NCBI GenBank assembly: GCA_903828145.1
Contig: CAIKKY010000007.1
Span: 186,001-250,000, forward strand
Direction: 5' to 3'
Source of the DNA: an uncultured Hyphomicrobiales bacterium
Lineage (GTDB): Bacteria > Pseudomonadota > Alphaproteobacteria > Rhizobiales > Devosiaceae
Length of the DNA stretch: 64,000 nucleotides
Shown: piece by piece, positions 28,254 through 37,404 of the stretch
Numbering within the stretch: position 1 is the first letter of the stretch
Layout: each line of letters begins with the position of its first letter
Position numbers and translations under genes: made by a program
Notes under the pieces: generated by a model
The model's input: the letters and a program-made list of their open reading frames with translations, nothing else
What the model was told of the DNA's origin: nothing
The model's database searches: none

Positions 28254-28553
28254 ATGTACGCTCTGCTCGCAACGCTCTCCATGGTGCTTCAGCTCGTCTG
28301 GCTGGTGTTCATCATCATGATCATCATGAGCTGGCTGATCGGCTTCAACATCATCAATACGCGCAACGCTTTCGTGTCGGGCCTGTGGCGCATTGTGAAC
28401 CAGATCACCGATCCGATCCTGCGTCCGATCCGCCGCGTCGTGCCGCCCGTTGGGGGCCTCGACCTGTCGCCGATCATCGTGTTCATCATCATCTTCTTCC
28501 TGCAGAGCTTTATCTCGCGCGATCTGCCGCAGTGGCTTGGTCTCGCCGGCTGA
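28254..28553 (+). CDS. YggT family membrane protein
   Basis: A 99-residue protein with two membrane helices and the YggT signature V-N-Q-I-T-D-P-I-L-R-P-I-R-R-V-V-P-P-V-G-G-L-D-L-S-P-I-I. The ATG at 28254 is chosen because GAGGTGA ends 5 bases before it; a GTG three codons earlier falls inside that ribosome-binding site. Family members take part in envelope and osmotic functions, without known mechanism. The DUF167 gene follows, a common pairing. Confidence 0.9.
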   Translation: MYALLATLSMVLQLVWLVFIIMIIMSWLIGFNIINTRNAFVSGLWRIVNQITDPILRPIRRVVPPVGGLDLSPIIVFIIIFFLQSFISRDLPQWLGLAG

Positions 28554-28582
28554 CGACCCGCTGACGCCCGGGGGGCGGCATT

Positions 28583-28900
28583 ATGCCCGCCTTTACCCCC
28601 ACGACGACCGGCATCCGCCTCTATCTGCGCGTCACGCCCAATGCGGGGCGTGATGGGGTCGACGGGGTGGAAACCCGCGACAATGGCGAGGCCGTGCTGC
28701 GGGTGCGTGTTGCCGCCGTACCCGATAAGGGCAAGGCCAATGTCGCGGCCATCGCGCTGGTCGCCCGGGCGCTCGGGTGCCCGCGCTCATCCATTACGCT
28801 GGTGAGCGGCGAAACCGCCCGGTTCAAGACCCTGCTCGTCACCGGCGATCCGGTCGAACTCGCATCCAAAATGGTCATAATCGAATCATCGGGGGCCTAG
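28583..28900 (+). CDS. DUF167/YggU family protein
   Basis: A 105-residue protein matching YggU: L-R-V-T-P-N-A-G-R-D, V-A-A-V-P-D-K-G-K-A-N-V-A and I-T-L-V-S-G-E-T-A-R-F-K. The structure is a small alpha/beta fold of unknown function. It lies 29 bases after yggT, and the pair is probably one operon. The residues after V-E-L-A-S-K-M are a short variable tail. Confidence 0.9.
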   Translation: MPAFTPTTTGIRLYLRVTPNAGRDGVDGVETRDNGEAVLRVRVAAVPDKGKANVAAIALVARALGCPRSSITLVSGETARFKTLLVTGDPVELASKMVIIESSGA

Positions 28901-29044
28901 TCGAGCAGCCCCGTTGCGTCAACAGCGACAATTTGGCACAACTTACGCACTCCGGGGGGAGGAGGAAGGCGTTCGGCGCTGAGTCGATAGCCTGGCTAGG
29001 GGAGTTCTCCTCGGCGGAATGTTCAATTCCGGGGGGACCCATCA

Positions 29045-31198
29045 ATGACTTTATTGCTTTGGGCGATCGTCGTGTGCGGTGCACTGTCGATCGTATATGG
29101 CGTTGTCACCACGCAGGGCCTGATGCGGGCCGATGCAGGCTCAGCGCGCATGCAGGAAATATCGGCAGCCGTGCGCGAAGGCGCTTCGGCCTATCTGCGC
29201 CGTCAGTACGCAACCATCGCGCTTGTGGGCGTGGTGATTTTCATCCTCGCCTTCTTCTTTTTGGGCACGCTCGCCGCCATCGGCTTTCTCATCGGCGCGG
29301 TGCTCTCAGGCGCGGCCGGCTTTATCGGCATGAATGTGTCGGTACGGGCCAATGTGCGGGTAGCTCAGGCGGCGACCCAATCCCTTGCAGGCGGGCTTGA
29401 TCTTGCCTTCAAGGCCGGTGCCGTCACCGGCCTGCTGGTCGCGGGCCTGGGCCTGTTGGGCGTCACGCTCTACTTCATGGTGCTCACCCAGATGCTGGGC
29501 TACGCACCCACCAGCCGCACCGTGATTGATGCGCTGGTGTCGCTGTCATTCGGCGCGTCGCTGATTTCGATCTTCGCGCGCCTTGGCGGCGGTATCTTCA
29601 CCAAGGGTGCCGACGTGGGCGGTGACATGGTGGGCAAGGTTGAGGCGGGCATCCCCGAGGATGATCCGCGCAACCCGGCCACCATTGCCGACAACGTGGG
29701 CGATAATGTTGGCGATTGTGCCGGCATGGCCGCCGACCTGTTTGAAACCTATGTGGTGACGGCCGTCGCCACGATGGTGCTGGCGGCCATCGTGCTGCCT
29801 GATGCCTTCAAGCTGGCGGGCATGGTGTTGCCGCTGGCCATTGGCGGTGCGTGCGTCGTGACCTCGATCATCGGCACGTATTTCGTCAAGCTGGGCAATG
29901 ACAACAACATCATGAACGCCCTCTACAAGGGCCTGATCGCCACCGGCGTGCTGTCGCTGGTTGCGCTCCTGCCCGTGCTGGCCTGGGTGTTCGGTGATCT
30001 CAATGCGCCGATCGGCACGGCCGCCAAGGCCTTCACACCGTGGAGCCTGTTCTGGTGCGGTGTCGCTGGTCTCGTCATCACCGCGCTGCTGGTGGTGATT
30101 ACCGAATATTACACCGCCACCGGCAAGCGGCCGGTCAATTCCATCGCTGAAGCCTCGGTCACCGGGCACGGCACCAACGTCATTCAGGGCCTTGCCGTCT
30201 CGCTGGAGGCAACGGCCCTGCCCGCGCTGGTGATTGTGGTCGGCATCATTGTCACCAACAACCTCGCCGGGCTCTTCGGCATTGCCTTCGCCGTCACCAC
30301 CATGTTGGCGCTCGCGGGCATGATCGTGGCGCTCGATGCCTTCGGCCCGGTTACCGACAATGCCGGTGGCATTGCCGAAATGGCGGGTCTGCCCAAGGAA
30401 GTGCGCCACAATACCGATGCGCTCGATGCCGTGGGCAACACCACCAAGGCCGTCACCAAGGGCTATGCCATCGGCTCGGCCGGTCTTGGCGCTCTGGTGC
30501 TGTTCGCCGCCTATACGCAGGATCTGACCTACTTCTCGTCGCTACCCGACGCCCCGGCGATCTTCAGGGGTCTCGGTACGCTCACCTTCTCGCTGGCCGA
30601 CCCCTATGTCGTGGTCGGGCTGCTGTTCGGCGGGCTGCTGCCCTTCCTGTTCGGCGGCATGTCGATGACCGCCGTGGGCCGCGCCGCCCAATCGGTGGTG
30701 GTCGAAGTCCGGCGCCAGTTCAAGGAGAAGCCGGGTATCATGAAGGGCACTGAAAAGCCCGATTATGGTCGCGCGGTGGATATGCTCACCCGCGCCGCCA
30801 TCCGCGAAATGATCGTGCCGTCACTTCTGCCGGTGCTGTCGCCCATCGTGGTGTTTGTCGTGATCAACTGGATTGCCGGACCGGCGGCGGCCTTCTCGTC
30901 GCTCGGCGCCATGCTGATGGGTGTGATCGTCACCGGGCTCTTCGTCGCCATTTCGATGACGGCCGGCGGCGGTGCCTGGGACAATGCGAAGAAATCGTTC
31001 GAAGATGGCTTCGTTGACTCCCATGGGGTCAAGCACCTCAAGGGCTCAGACGCGCACAAGGCATCGGTCACGGGCGATACCGTGGGCGACCCCTACAAGG
31101 ACACTGCCGGCCCGGCCGTGAACCCGATGATCAAAATCACGAACATCGTGGCGCTGCTGCTGCTTGCCGTGCTGGCCCATATGGGTGGCGTGGCCTGA
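29045..31198 (+). CDS. hppA: Proton-pumping membrane pyrophosphatase, K+-insensitive type
   Basis: A 717-residue membrane pyrophosphatase with about 16 helices that couples PPi hydrolysis to proton export. The active-site block [21 protein letters not shown] and [19 protein letters not shown] are intact. The motif G-N-T-T-K-A carries lysine where K+-dependent enzymes have alanine, so this is the K+-independent class. A soluble pyrophosphatase also occurs in the window, so PPi can be either conserved as ion gradient or simply hydrolysed. Confidence 0.96.
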   Translation: MTLLLWAIVVCGALSIVYGVVTTQGLMRADAGSARMQEISAAVREGASAYLRRQYATIALVGVVIFILAFFFLGTLAAIGFLIGAVLSGAAGFIGMNVSVRANVRVAQAATQSLAGGLDLAFKAGAVTGLLVAGLGLLGVTLYFMVLTQMLGYAPTSRTVIDALVSLSFGASLISIFARLGGGIFTKGADVGGDMVGKVEAGIPEDDPRNPATIADNVGDNVGDCAGMAADLFETYVVTAVATMVLAAIVLPDAFKLAGMVLPLAIGGACVVTSIIGTYFVKLGNDNNIMNALYKGLIATGVLSLVALLPVLAWVFGDLNAPIGTAAKAFTPWSLFWCGVAGLVITALLVVITEYYTATGKRPVNSIAEASVTGHGTNVIQGLAVSLEATALPALVIVVGIIVTNNLAGLFGIAFAVTTMLALAGMIVALDAFGPVTDNAGGIAEMAGLPKEVRHNTDALDAVGNTTKAVTKGYAIGSAGLGALVLFAAYTQDLTYFSSLPDAPAIFRGLGTLTFSLADPYVVVGLLFGGLLPFLFGGMSMTAVGRAAQSVVVEVRRQFKEKPGIMKGTEKPDYGRAVDMLTRAAIREMIVPSLLPVLSPIVVFVVINWIAGPAAAFSSLGAMLMGVIVTGLFVAISMTAGGGAWDNAKKSFEDGFVDSHGVKHLKGSDAHKASVTGDTVGDPYKDTAGPAVNPMIKITNIVALLLLAVLAHMGGVA

Positions 31199-31223
31199 TC
31201 CAAAGGCGACCACAAAACACGAA

Positions 31224-31249
31224 GGCCGGGAGCGATCCCGGCCTTTTTT
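31224..31249 (+). terminator. Intrinsic terminator of hppA
   Basis: GGCCGGGA (31224-31231) and TCCCGGCC (31236-31243) form a perfect 8-bp stem with a GCGA tetraloop and T6 behind it. It lies 26 bases after the hppA stop. Confidence 0.95.
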
Positions 31250-31358
31250 GTTGGACCAGTTGTCCTTGTCCGCGACAGTCCAAACTCAGGCGGTCGCGCT
31301 GCGCCACAAGACCCGCTCCGCCAAGTCCGCTTCCCCAGCGCTTACCGCACGATTGCCC

Positions 31359-31670
31359 TCAGCCTTCCGGCCGGAACCGCCATTTGCGTTCAATCGCCGC
31401 CGCAAGGTCGACGTTGTGCCGGCGCGCGAGGACCACGATCATCCCGAACGAGTCCGCCAGTTCGTCGGCGAGGGAATGCTTCAGGTCCTCCGCGGTAAGA
31501 GGTTCCTTGATCCGGGACCTCCCGGTCAGCCGGTTGTTGGCCTGCACCAGTTCGCCGATTTCCTCGAGCAACTTCATCATCAACCAGTCATCGCTTCGGT
31601 CGAAATTGTAGCGGCGCGCATAGCTTTCTGAGGCCGCCTCTAACTGATCCATCAGGGTGCTTATCGACAT
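31359..31670 (-). CDS. MazG-like nucleotide pyrophosphohydrolase
   Basis: A 103-residue all-alpha NTP pyrophosphohydrolase-like protein. The metal-binding pattern is recognisable: K-L-L-E-E-I-G-E-L-V-Q (E-E-x-x-E) and A-D-E-L-A-D-S-F-G-M-I (E-x-x-D). Short MazG-like enzymes cleave NTPs or dNTPs and can act in nucleotide clean-up or stress; the substrate is unknown. The ATG at 31670 (M-S-I-S-T-L-M-D-Q-L) is preferred to one seven codons earlier. It lies 78 bases downstream of the XRE gene on the same strand. Confidence 0.82.
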   Translation of the reverse strand: MSISTLMDQLEAASESYARRYNFDRSDDWLMMKLLEEIGELVQANNRLTGRSRIKEPLTAEDLKHSLADELADSFGMIVVLARRHNVDLAAAIERKWRFRPEG

Positions 31671-31748
31671 GTGCGATGCTCCGATTCTCAAGCCGTGAGA
31701 GTCGCAGTGAGTGCGTGGTTCCCTGCTTCAGGCAACCGCGTCTCGGTG

Positions 31749-31964
31749 TCAGGATTGCTTTTCCACCAGCAATTCCGAGGCCTCAATGTCGAGAGCGGCG
31801 GCCAGCGCCTCAATCGTGTCTATGGTGAGGTTCATGTGCCCGCCTTCGATGCGGCTGACATAGGCCTGATCGGACCCGATCCGCAGACCAAGTTCCTCTT
31901 GTGACAGGTTCAGCAACTGGCGACGATCGCGCACCAGAGCGCCGAGGCGTTTCTTCAGTTCCAT
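31749..31964 (-). CDS. XRE family HTH transcriptional regulator
   Basis: A 71-residue single-domain Cro/C1-type regulator. The helix-turn-helix spans N-L-S-Q-E-E-L-G-L-R-I-G-S-D-Q-A-Y-V-S-R-I-E-G-G, with the following helix T-I-D-T-I-E-A-L-A-A-A-L-D-I. It probably represses its own promoter and the divergent small membrane gene through the palindrome at 32008-32027. A MazG-like gene follows it. Confidence 0.9.
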   Translation of the reverse strand: MELKKRLGALVRDRRQLLNLSQEELGLRIGSDQAYVSRIEGGHMNLTIDTIEALAAALDIEASELLVEKQS

Positions 31965-32007
31965 GGCACGAATGGAGCCGTGAAGGCTTGCCTATCGCTA
32001 TGCGTTT

Positions 32008-32027
32008 AAATACATATTTCTGTATTT
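32008..32027. promoter_or_regulatory. AT-rich perfect palindrome, candidate XRE operator
   Basis: AAATACA (32008-32014) and TGTATTT (32021-32027) are perfectly complementary around TATTTC. The 20-base dyad lies 44 bases upstream of the XRE gene and 27 upstream of the divergent membrane gene. It stands out by AT content in a GC-rich genome. A single-domain XRE repressor binding such a dyad is the usual arrangement. Confidence 0.6.
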
Positions 32028-32053
32028 TCAGCACCTTCCGGGGGGCAATAGTC

Positions 32054-32341
32054 GTGGATAGCTACAATTTCTGGCGCGACCTGCTCGATACATACCAGTC
32101 CCTTTCCGATGGTCTAAAGCTCATGTGGCTGGTTATTCCGCCTGCTTTTGTGCTGGCGCTGGTCATGCTGCTGCGCCGCCGCGTGGCCCCCGCGCCGCTG
32201 CCGGGCGTAGTGCTCTACTCGGTGGCGCGCGATGCAGCGGGGCAGGTTCATGTCGTTGATCACACCGCCTTGAGGGAAGTCACGGCGGACGAGGGCACCA
32301 TCCCCCGCCTGAGCCTGGATGTGTCGCGGCTCGGGAGGTAA
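32054..32341 (+). CDS. Small single-pass membrane protein, unrecognised
   Basis: A 95-residue ORF starting with GTG at 32054 behind a GGGGGG run. The frame is open further upstream, but that part overlaps the operator and the XRE gene. The product has a short N-terminal region (D-S-Y-N-F-W-R-D-L-L-D-T-Y-Q), one membrane helix (M-W-L-V-I-P-P-A-F-V-L-A-L-V-M-L-L), an R-R-R stop-transfer and a 50-residue soluble tail. I do not recognise a family. It ends 9 bases before the convergent dnaE2 stop. Divergence from an XRE repressor across one operator suggests co-regulation. Confidence 0.6.
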   Translation: MDSYNFWRDLLDTYQSLSDGLKLMWLVIPPAFVLALVMLLRRRVAPAPLPGVVLYSVARDAAGQVHVVDHTALREVTADEGTIPRLSLDVSRLGR

Positions 32342-32350
32342 GCGCCCGGT

Positions 32351-35300
32351 CTAATGGAAATTTCGCCCCACGGGCAGCGCCGCCTGCGCCAGCCGCCGGT
32401 CGGACTCCTCGCGTCGGCGCTGGGCGTCATCGCGGCCGGGATGCGGCCCCGAGCGGCCCTCATCGCCCCGCGCCAACACCGCATCGCCAATCGGCAGGCC
32501 CTGCGCCAGAGCGACAAGGCGCGGGGTGAGATCGTAAAAATCCCGGGCGATCACATGGGTGACCAGCCCCTCGCGCTGCACCTGCCCGCGCACGGCCAGC
32601 ACCCGCGCACCAAGCACGGCCCGGCGATTGCTCTCGAACACCTTGGGCCAGACGATGATATTGGCGACGCCGGTTTCATCTTCCAGCGTGGAAAAAATCA
32701 CCCCGGCCGCCGTGCCCGGCCGTTGCCGCACCAGCACCAGCCCGGCCACTTCGACAATTGCTCCATTGCCGGTTTCGGCCAGTTGCGCGCAGGTCAGAGT
32801 GCGCCGCTGGCCCAGTTCGGCGCGGATGAACTGCAGCGGATGGCCCTTCAACGATAAAGACAGCGCCCGATAGTCATGCACCACCGATTCACCGGGCGGC
32901 ATGGGGGGCAGATTGGCATCGGGTTCGCTATCGGCTGAAGGCCGGGGTGCCGCTGCAAACAGCGGCAGGTCTTCGGCCCCGGCCCGACCCAGCAAGCCGC
33001 GCACGGCCCACAGTGCATCGCGCCGGTTGAGCCCCAGCGAAGCAAAGGCATCGGCCTCGGCCAGCCGTTCGAGCGTGGAGAGGGGCAGCCCGGTACGCAG
33101 CCAAAGATCGCGCACGGAATCATAGCCGCTGCCGCGCCGCGCCACGATCAGATTGGCATGATCCTCGCGCAGGCCGGTGATCTGGCTGAGCCCAAGCCGG
33201 ATGGCATGGGTCGAGCGGATATCATCGGCCATGCTCTGATGCAGCGGCCTGAGCCGCGCCGCCGCCGGATCATGCGCTTCAAGCACATGCCAGTAGTCCG
33301 AGCGGTTGATATCGGCCTCCCGCACCTCAACCCCATGCTCCTCGACATCGCGGACGATCTGCGCGGGCGCGTAAAAGCCCATCGGCTGGCTGTTGAGCAG
33401 GGCACAGGCAAACACATCGGGATAGTGGCACTTGAACCAGCACGAGGCGTAAACGAGGAGCGCGAAACTCGCCGCATGGCTTTCCGGAAAGCCATATTCG
33501 CCAAAGCCCTGAATCTGGCTGAAGCAGCGCTTGGCGAAATCGAGCGTGTAGCCATTGTTCACCATGCCCGAAATGAACTCGGCCCCGAACTGCGCAATGC
33601 GCCCGTTGCGCTTCCACGCCGCCATGGCCCGCCGCAACTGGTCGGCCTTGCCGGCGCTGAATCCCGCGCCCACAATGGCAATCTGCATGGCCTGTTCCTG
33701 GAACAGCGGCACGCCCAGCGTGCGGCTCAGCACCGCCTCCAGCTCGGGCTTGGGGAACGTAACCTTCTCCTTGGCCTGCCGCCGTTGCAGATAGGGGTGC
33801 ACCATGCCGCCCTGAATGGGGCCGGGGCGCACAATCGCCACCTCGATCACGAGATCATAAAACTCGGCCGGCTTCAGCCGCGGCAGCATCGACATCTGCG
33901 CGCGGCTCTCGATCTGGAACACCCCAATCGTGTCGGCCCGCTGGATCATGCGATAGACCGGGGCCTTCAGCACCGGGTCGCGCTCCTCTTCCATCAGGTC
34001 GGCGAGGCTCGCGTGTACGCCGTAATGGCTGCGGAGCAGCTCGAAGCTCCGCCTGAGACAACTGAGCATGCCGAGCGCGAGAATATCGACCTTCAGAATG
34101 CCCAGCGCATCAATATCATCCTTGTCCCACTCGATGATGGTGCGGCTCTCCATCGCCGTCTTGCCGATGGGCACCAGCGTATCGAGCTGGTCGCGCGTGA
34201 TGACGAAGCCGCCCACATGCTGGCTCAAATGCCGGGGGAAGGATTTCAGCACCGCCACAATGTCGAGCACATGGTTGAGCGTCAGGTCGTTGGGGTCGAG
34301 CCCGATACCCCTGAGATCATCGCGGTTAACCGTGGAGCCCCAGCCCCAGTGCATCTGGTTGAGCGCCGCAATGATATCGTCGGAAAGGCCAAACACCTTG
34401 GCCACCTCGCGCAGCGCACTGCGCGAGCGATAGCTGATGACCGTTGCCGTCAGCCCCGTCCGCCGCCCGCCGTATTTTTTATAGACATACTGCATCACCT
34501 CCTCGCGCCGCTCATGCTCGAAATCGACATCGATATCGGGCGGCTCGTTGCGCTCGGTGGAAATGAAGCGGCCAAACACGAGATTGCCACTGACCGGGTT
34601 TACCTCGGTAATGCCGAGGCAATAGCACACCATGGAATTGGCGGCCGAACCGCGCCCCTGACACAGGATGCCGCGCTCGTGCCGGGCAAAGCGCACGATA
34701 TCCTCAACGGTGAGGAAATAGGCGGCATAGCCCAGCTGCTCGATCAGCGTCAGCTCGCGACGCACCCCTTCCTGCACCAGATCAGGAATGCCGCCGGGGT
34801 AGCGGTTCGCCGCTCCGGCCCAGGTGAGACGCTCCAGCGTCTGTTGTGCGGTTTCGCCATTGCCGATGGTTTCATCCGGATAATTGTAGCGCAGCTGATC
34901 GAGCGAAAAGCCGATCCGCGCCAGCAGTCGCCCGGTTTCTGCCAGCGCGTCGGGATGGTCAACGAACAGCCGGGCCATCTCGCGCGGCGGCTTGAGGTGG
35001 CGTTCGGCGTTCTGCTCAAGCCGCCGCCCGGCGGTCTCGAGCGTCAGATGCTCGCGGATACAGGTCACCACATCATGCAGAATCCGCCGTTCGGGGCTGT
35101 GATACAGCACATCGTTGATGGCGATCATCGGCGCACCGGCGGCTTTCGCCAAAGCCGCAATCCGGTTGAGATGGGCCCGATCCTGCCCGCGATAGCGCAC
35201 CGCGCCGCCGATCCACACCGCACCGGGACACTGCGCCAGAAGATCCGCCAGCAGCGGGGCAACGCTATCGGGCATCTCATCGGGGGGCATGACGATCAAC

Positions 35301-35737
35301 AGCTGGCCCGCCAGCGCCTGGGTAAGATCGGCGCGATACAGGCTGCATGTCCCCTTTTCGCCGCGCAGATTGCCCTGGCTCAACAGCTGGCACAGCCGAC
35401 CATAGGCCGCCCGATCCGTGGGGTAAGCGATGATGTCGGGCGTCTCGTCGGCAAAAACCAGCCGTACCCCCACCACAAAGCGGAAGCCGGGGTAGGTTTC
35501 GCTCACCTCACGCAAAGCGACATGCGCCCGCACCACTCCGGCAAAGCTGTTGCGGTCAGCCAGCCCCATGCCCGAAAGCCCGAGCGCCGCCGCAGCGGCC
35601 ACCAGTTCCCCGGGATGCGACCCGGCCCGCAGGAACGAGAAATTGCTGGTCACCGCCAGTTCGGCATAGGCCGGTTCTGGCGGCGGCTGAGGCCGTTGGC
35701 GGCGCAGCGCCGGCAGCTGGATAACCGGGTCTGTCAT
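32351..35737 (-). CDS. dnaE2: Error-prone DNA polymerase DnaE2 (ImuC)
   Basis: An 1128-residue C-family polymerase. It starts with a PHP domain (Y-A-E-L-A-V-T-S-N-F-S-F-L-R-A-G-S-H-P, G-L-A-D-R-N-S) and has the palm with catalytic acidic residues in P-P-D-I-D-V-D-F-E. G-R-G-S-A-A-N-S and a C-terminal OB-like region (V-A-G-L-V-L-V-R-Q-R-P-G-T-A) are also present. DnaE2 extends past lesions in SOS mutagenesis together with ImuA and ImuB. Its ATG overlaps the imuB stop by 4 bases. It is the last gene of the LexA-box operon. Confidence 0.96.
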   Translation of the reverse strand: MTDPVIQLPALRRQRPQPPPEPAYAELAVTSNFSFLRAGSHPGELVAAAAALGLSGMGLADRNSFAGVVRAHVALREVSETYPGFRFVVGVRLVFADETPDIIAYPTDRAAYGRLCQLLSQGNLRGEKGTCSLYRADLTQALAGQLLIVMPPDEMPDSVAPLLADLLAQCPGAVWIGGAVRYRGQDRAHLNRIAALAKAAGAPMIAINDVLYHSPERRILHDVVTCIREHLTLETAGRRLEQNAERHLKPPREMARLFVDHPDALAETGRLLARIGFSLDQLRYNYPDETIGNGETAQQTLERLTWAGAANRYPGGIPDLVQEGVRRELTLIEQLGYAAYFLTVEDIVRFARHERGILCQGRGSAANSMVCYCLGITEVNPVSGNLVFGRFISTERNEPPDIDVDFEHERREEVMQYVYKKYGGRRTGLTATVISYRSRSALREVAKVFGLSDDIIAALNQMHWGWGSTVNRDDLRGIGLDPNDLTLNHVLDIVAVLKSFPRHLSQHVGGFVITRDQLDTLVPIGKTAMESRTIIEWDKDDIDALGILKVDILALGMLSCLRRSFELLRSHYGVHASLADLMEEERDPVLKAPVYRMIQRADTIGVFQIESRAQMSMLPRLKPAEFYDLVIEVAIVRPGPIQGGMVHPYLQRRQAKEKVTFPKPELEAVLSRTLGVPLFQEQAMQIAIVGAGFSAGKADQLRRAMAAWKRNGRIAQFGAEFISGMVNNGYTLDFAKRCFSQIQGFGEYGFPESHAASFALLVYASCWFKCHYPDVFACALLNSQPMGFYAPAQIVRDVEEHGVEVREADINRSDYWHVLEAHDPAAARLRPLHQSMADDIRSTHAIRLGLSQITGLREDHANLIVARRGSGYDSVRDLWLRTGLPLSTLERLAEADAFASLGLNRRDALWAVRGLLGRAGAEDLPLFAAAPRPSADSEPDANLPPMPPGESVVHDYRALSLSLKGHPLQFIRAELGQRRTLTCAQLAETGNGAIVEVAGLVLVRQRPGTAAGVIFSTLEDETGVANIIVWPKVFESNRRAVLGARVLAVRGQVQREGLVTHVIARDFYDLTPRLVALAQGLPIGDAVLARGDEGRSGPHPGRDDAQRRREESDRRLAQAALPVGRNFH

Positions 35738-37404
35738 GGAAACAGCCCATGCAGGAACCAGCGCGGCTCGGCCATGCTGCCATAGAGCCCTTCGCGGAAA
35801 ATCCAGAAGCGCCGTCCGCCATCATCCTCGGCATTGTAATAGTCGCGCAGCACATCCTCGGGCGTGAAGCCGGGATCAGCCATAGCGGCAACACTGTTGG
35901 GGGCGGCGGTGGCGGGCAGCAGCAGGCCCAGCGTCTTACCGCTGCGCCACCACTCGGCCTCGATCCGTTCGGGCCCCGAAGCCCGCACGATGCGATAGGC
36001 CACCCGCCGCCAGATCATGCGGATGGGCGGACCATCGGGCACTTCGGCAATGATCTCCACTTCCTCGGGCCGCGGCAGAAGACGCAGCGGCCGCTCCGCG
36101 GCAGGCCCCCCAGCCTTATCCGGCTTGGCGGATGGCGCCTCAAGAATCGGCACCAGCCGCGCCGCCCGCTCGGGCATGTGCGTATCCACCGGCACGCTGG
36201 TGAGCAGCGCCTCGCGCCCCAGGCGGCTGGTCATCCGGTCATAAAGCCGCGCCAGATCATCGGTCCCGTCCGGGGCTTCAAAAGCCGTGATCTGTCGGCT
36301 TTCGAGCGGCGAGGTGACCGCCGCCACCAGCCGGATCATGTCGATGCCGAAGCCGGGATCATATTCACCTTCCAGCCGTTCAGCGCGGTGCGCAAAAAGC
36401 TGGGCAATATGGCCAGGGTCGCGCGTAGCGCGTGCTGCATGCACCGAGAGCGTCATCACCTTGTGGTCGACGCGGTACAAAAACAGATGGAACGTCTGGG
36501 CGCCCAGCCCCTCGTCTGCCAGGTGATGGCTGAGCCCCACCGCCAGATCGCGCGCCGTGGTGATGACATCATCGATATAGCCGATGGGTTCGGCAAAGCG
36601 GCGCTCGGCCGAAAGCTCGCCCTCCGGCAGGCGCGGGGTGATCCGCTCCGCAAGCCGCCCCAGCGCCTGATCGAGCCGCGTCACCACCGTGCCAAAGCGC
36701 GCCTCCATGCCTTTGCGGTCGCGGCCGTAAAGCGACCCGATGGTCTTGAGCCCCATGCGCGCCAATTGGGCCGCTTCCGGCTCAGGAAGCCGCAGCGCCG
36801 CGACCGGCAGGTTGGCGAGCCCCCCCTCCTCTTCGCCCGAAGGCAGGATACCGGGTGCAAAATGCGCCAGCGCCCAGGCCGCCCCCACCGTATCGGCAAT
36901 GGCTCCGGTCACGGTGAAGCCCAGCCTGCGCAACCGCAGCAGCAGCGTATCGAGCATCCGCGCCTCGCCGCCGAACAGGTGCGTAACCCCGGCGATATCG
37001 AGCACCAGATCGCCATAGGCCGCGCTGTCTTCCAGCACGGTCACCAGCGGGCTGGCGTTGGAATGCCAATCAGCAAAATCGGCAAAGACCCGCGCCAGCC
37101 ACGGCCGGTCGATCTCGCGCAACTCAAGATCGGGCACCTGGGCGCGCGCATCGGGCACGGATTGGCCGGGCGCCAGCCCCAGCCGCGTCGATTTAAGATC
37201 AACCGCCGCAAGGCGCATGGCACCCTTCTGCCGCTCCCACAGCGCCAGCGGACGCTGGCTGCCGGCCAGCGTCGGATCAGCCCGTTTGAGACAATCCGTG
37301 GCCCAGCGGGGCAGAAACAGAGCCAGATGGCGGCGCGACCCGCTGGGGGTCGCGATCGGCAGGGGAACGGTCTGGGGTAACGGTTTCAGCACAGATGAAG
37401 CCAT
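35734..37404 (-). CDS. imuB: ImuB, Y-family polymerase-like mutasome protein
   Basis: A 556-residue protein of the inactive Y-family branch: R-H-L-A-L-F-L-P-R-W-A-T-D at the start of the fold, V-L-D-I-A-G-V-T-H-L-F-G-G-E and T-G-A-I-A-D-T-V-G-A-A-W-A-L-A. ImuB is thought to bridge the beta clamp, ImuA and DnaE2. The ATG at 37404 gives the usual length but overlaps imuA by 128 bases. No later start codon precedes the conserved fold, so an overlap of at least about 60 bases is unavoidable. Confidence 0.92.
   Translation of the reverse strand: MASSVLKPLPQTVPLPIATPSGSRRHLALFLPRWATDCLKRADPTLAGSQRPLALWERQKGAMRLAAVDLKSTRLGLAPGQSVPDARAQVPDLELREIDRPWLARVFADFADWHSNASPLVTVLEDSAAYGDLVLDIAGVTHLFGGEARMLDTLLLRLRRLGFTVTGAIADTVGAAWALAHFAPGILPSGEEEGGLANLPVAALRLPEPEAAQLARMGLKTIGSLYGRDRKGMEARFGTVVTRLDQALGRLAERITPRLPEGELSAERRFAEPIGYIDDVITTARDLAVGLSHHLADEGLGAQTFHLFLYRVDHKVMTLSVHAARATRDPGHIAQLFAHRAERLEGEYDPGFGIDMIRLVAAVTSPLESRQITAFEAPDGTDDLARLYDRMTSRLGREALLTSVPVDTHMPERAARLVPILEAPSAKPDKAGGPAAERPLRLLPRPEEVEIIAEVPDGPPIRMIWRRVAYRIVRASGPERIEAEWWRSGKTLGLLLPATAAPNSVAAMADPGFTPEDVLRDYYNAEDDGGRRFWIFREGLYGSMAEPRWFLHGLFP

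Noticed and set aside
33158-35785. 875-codon open frame antisense to dnaE2
   Set aside because: Same GC artefact; composition is Arg/His/Gln-rich and the frame mirrors dnaE2 exactly.
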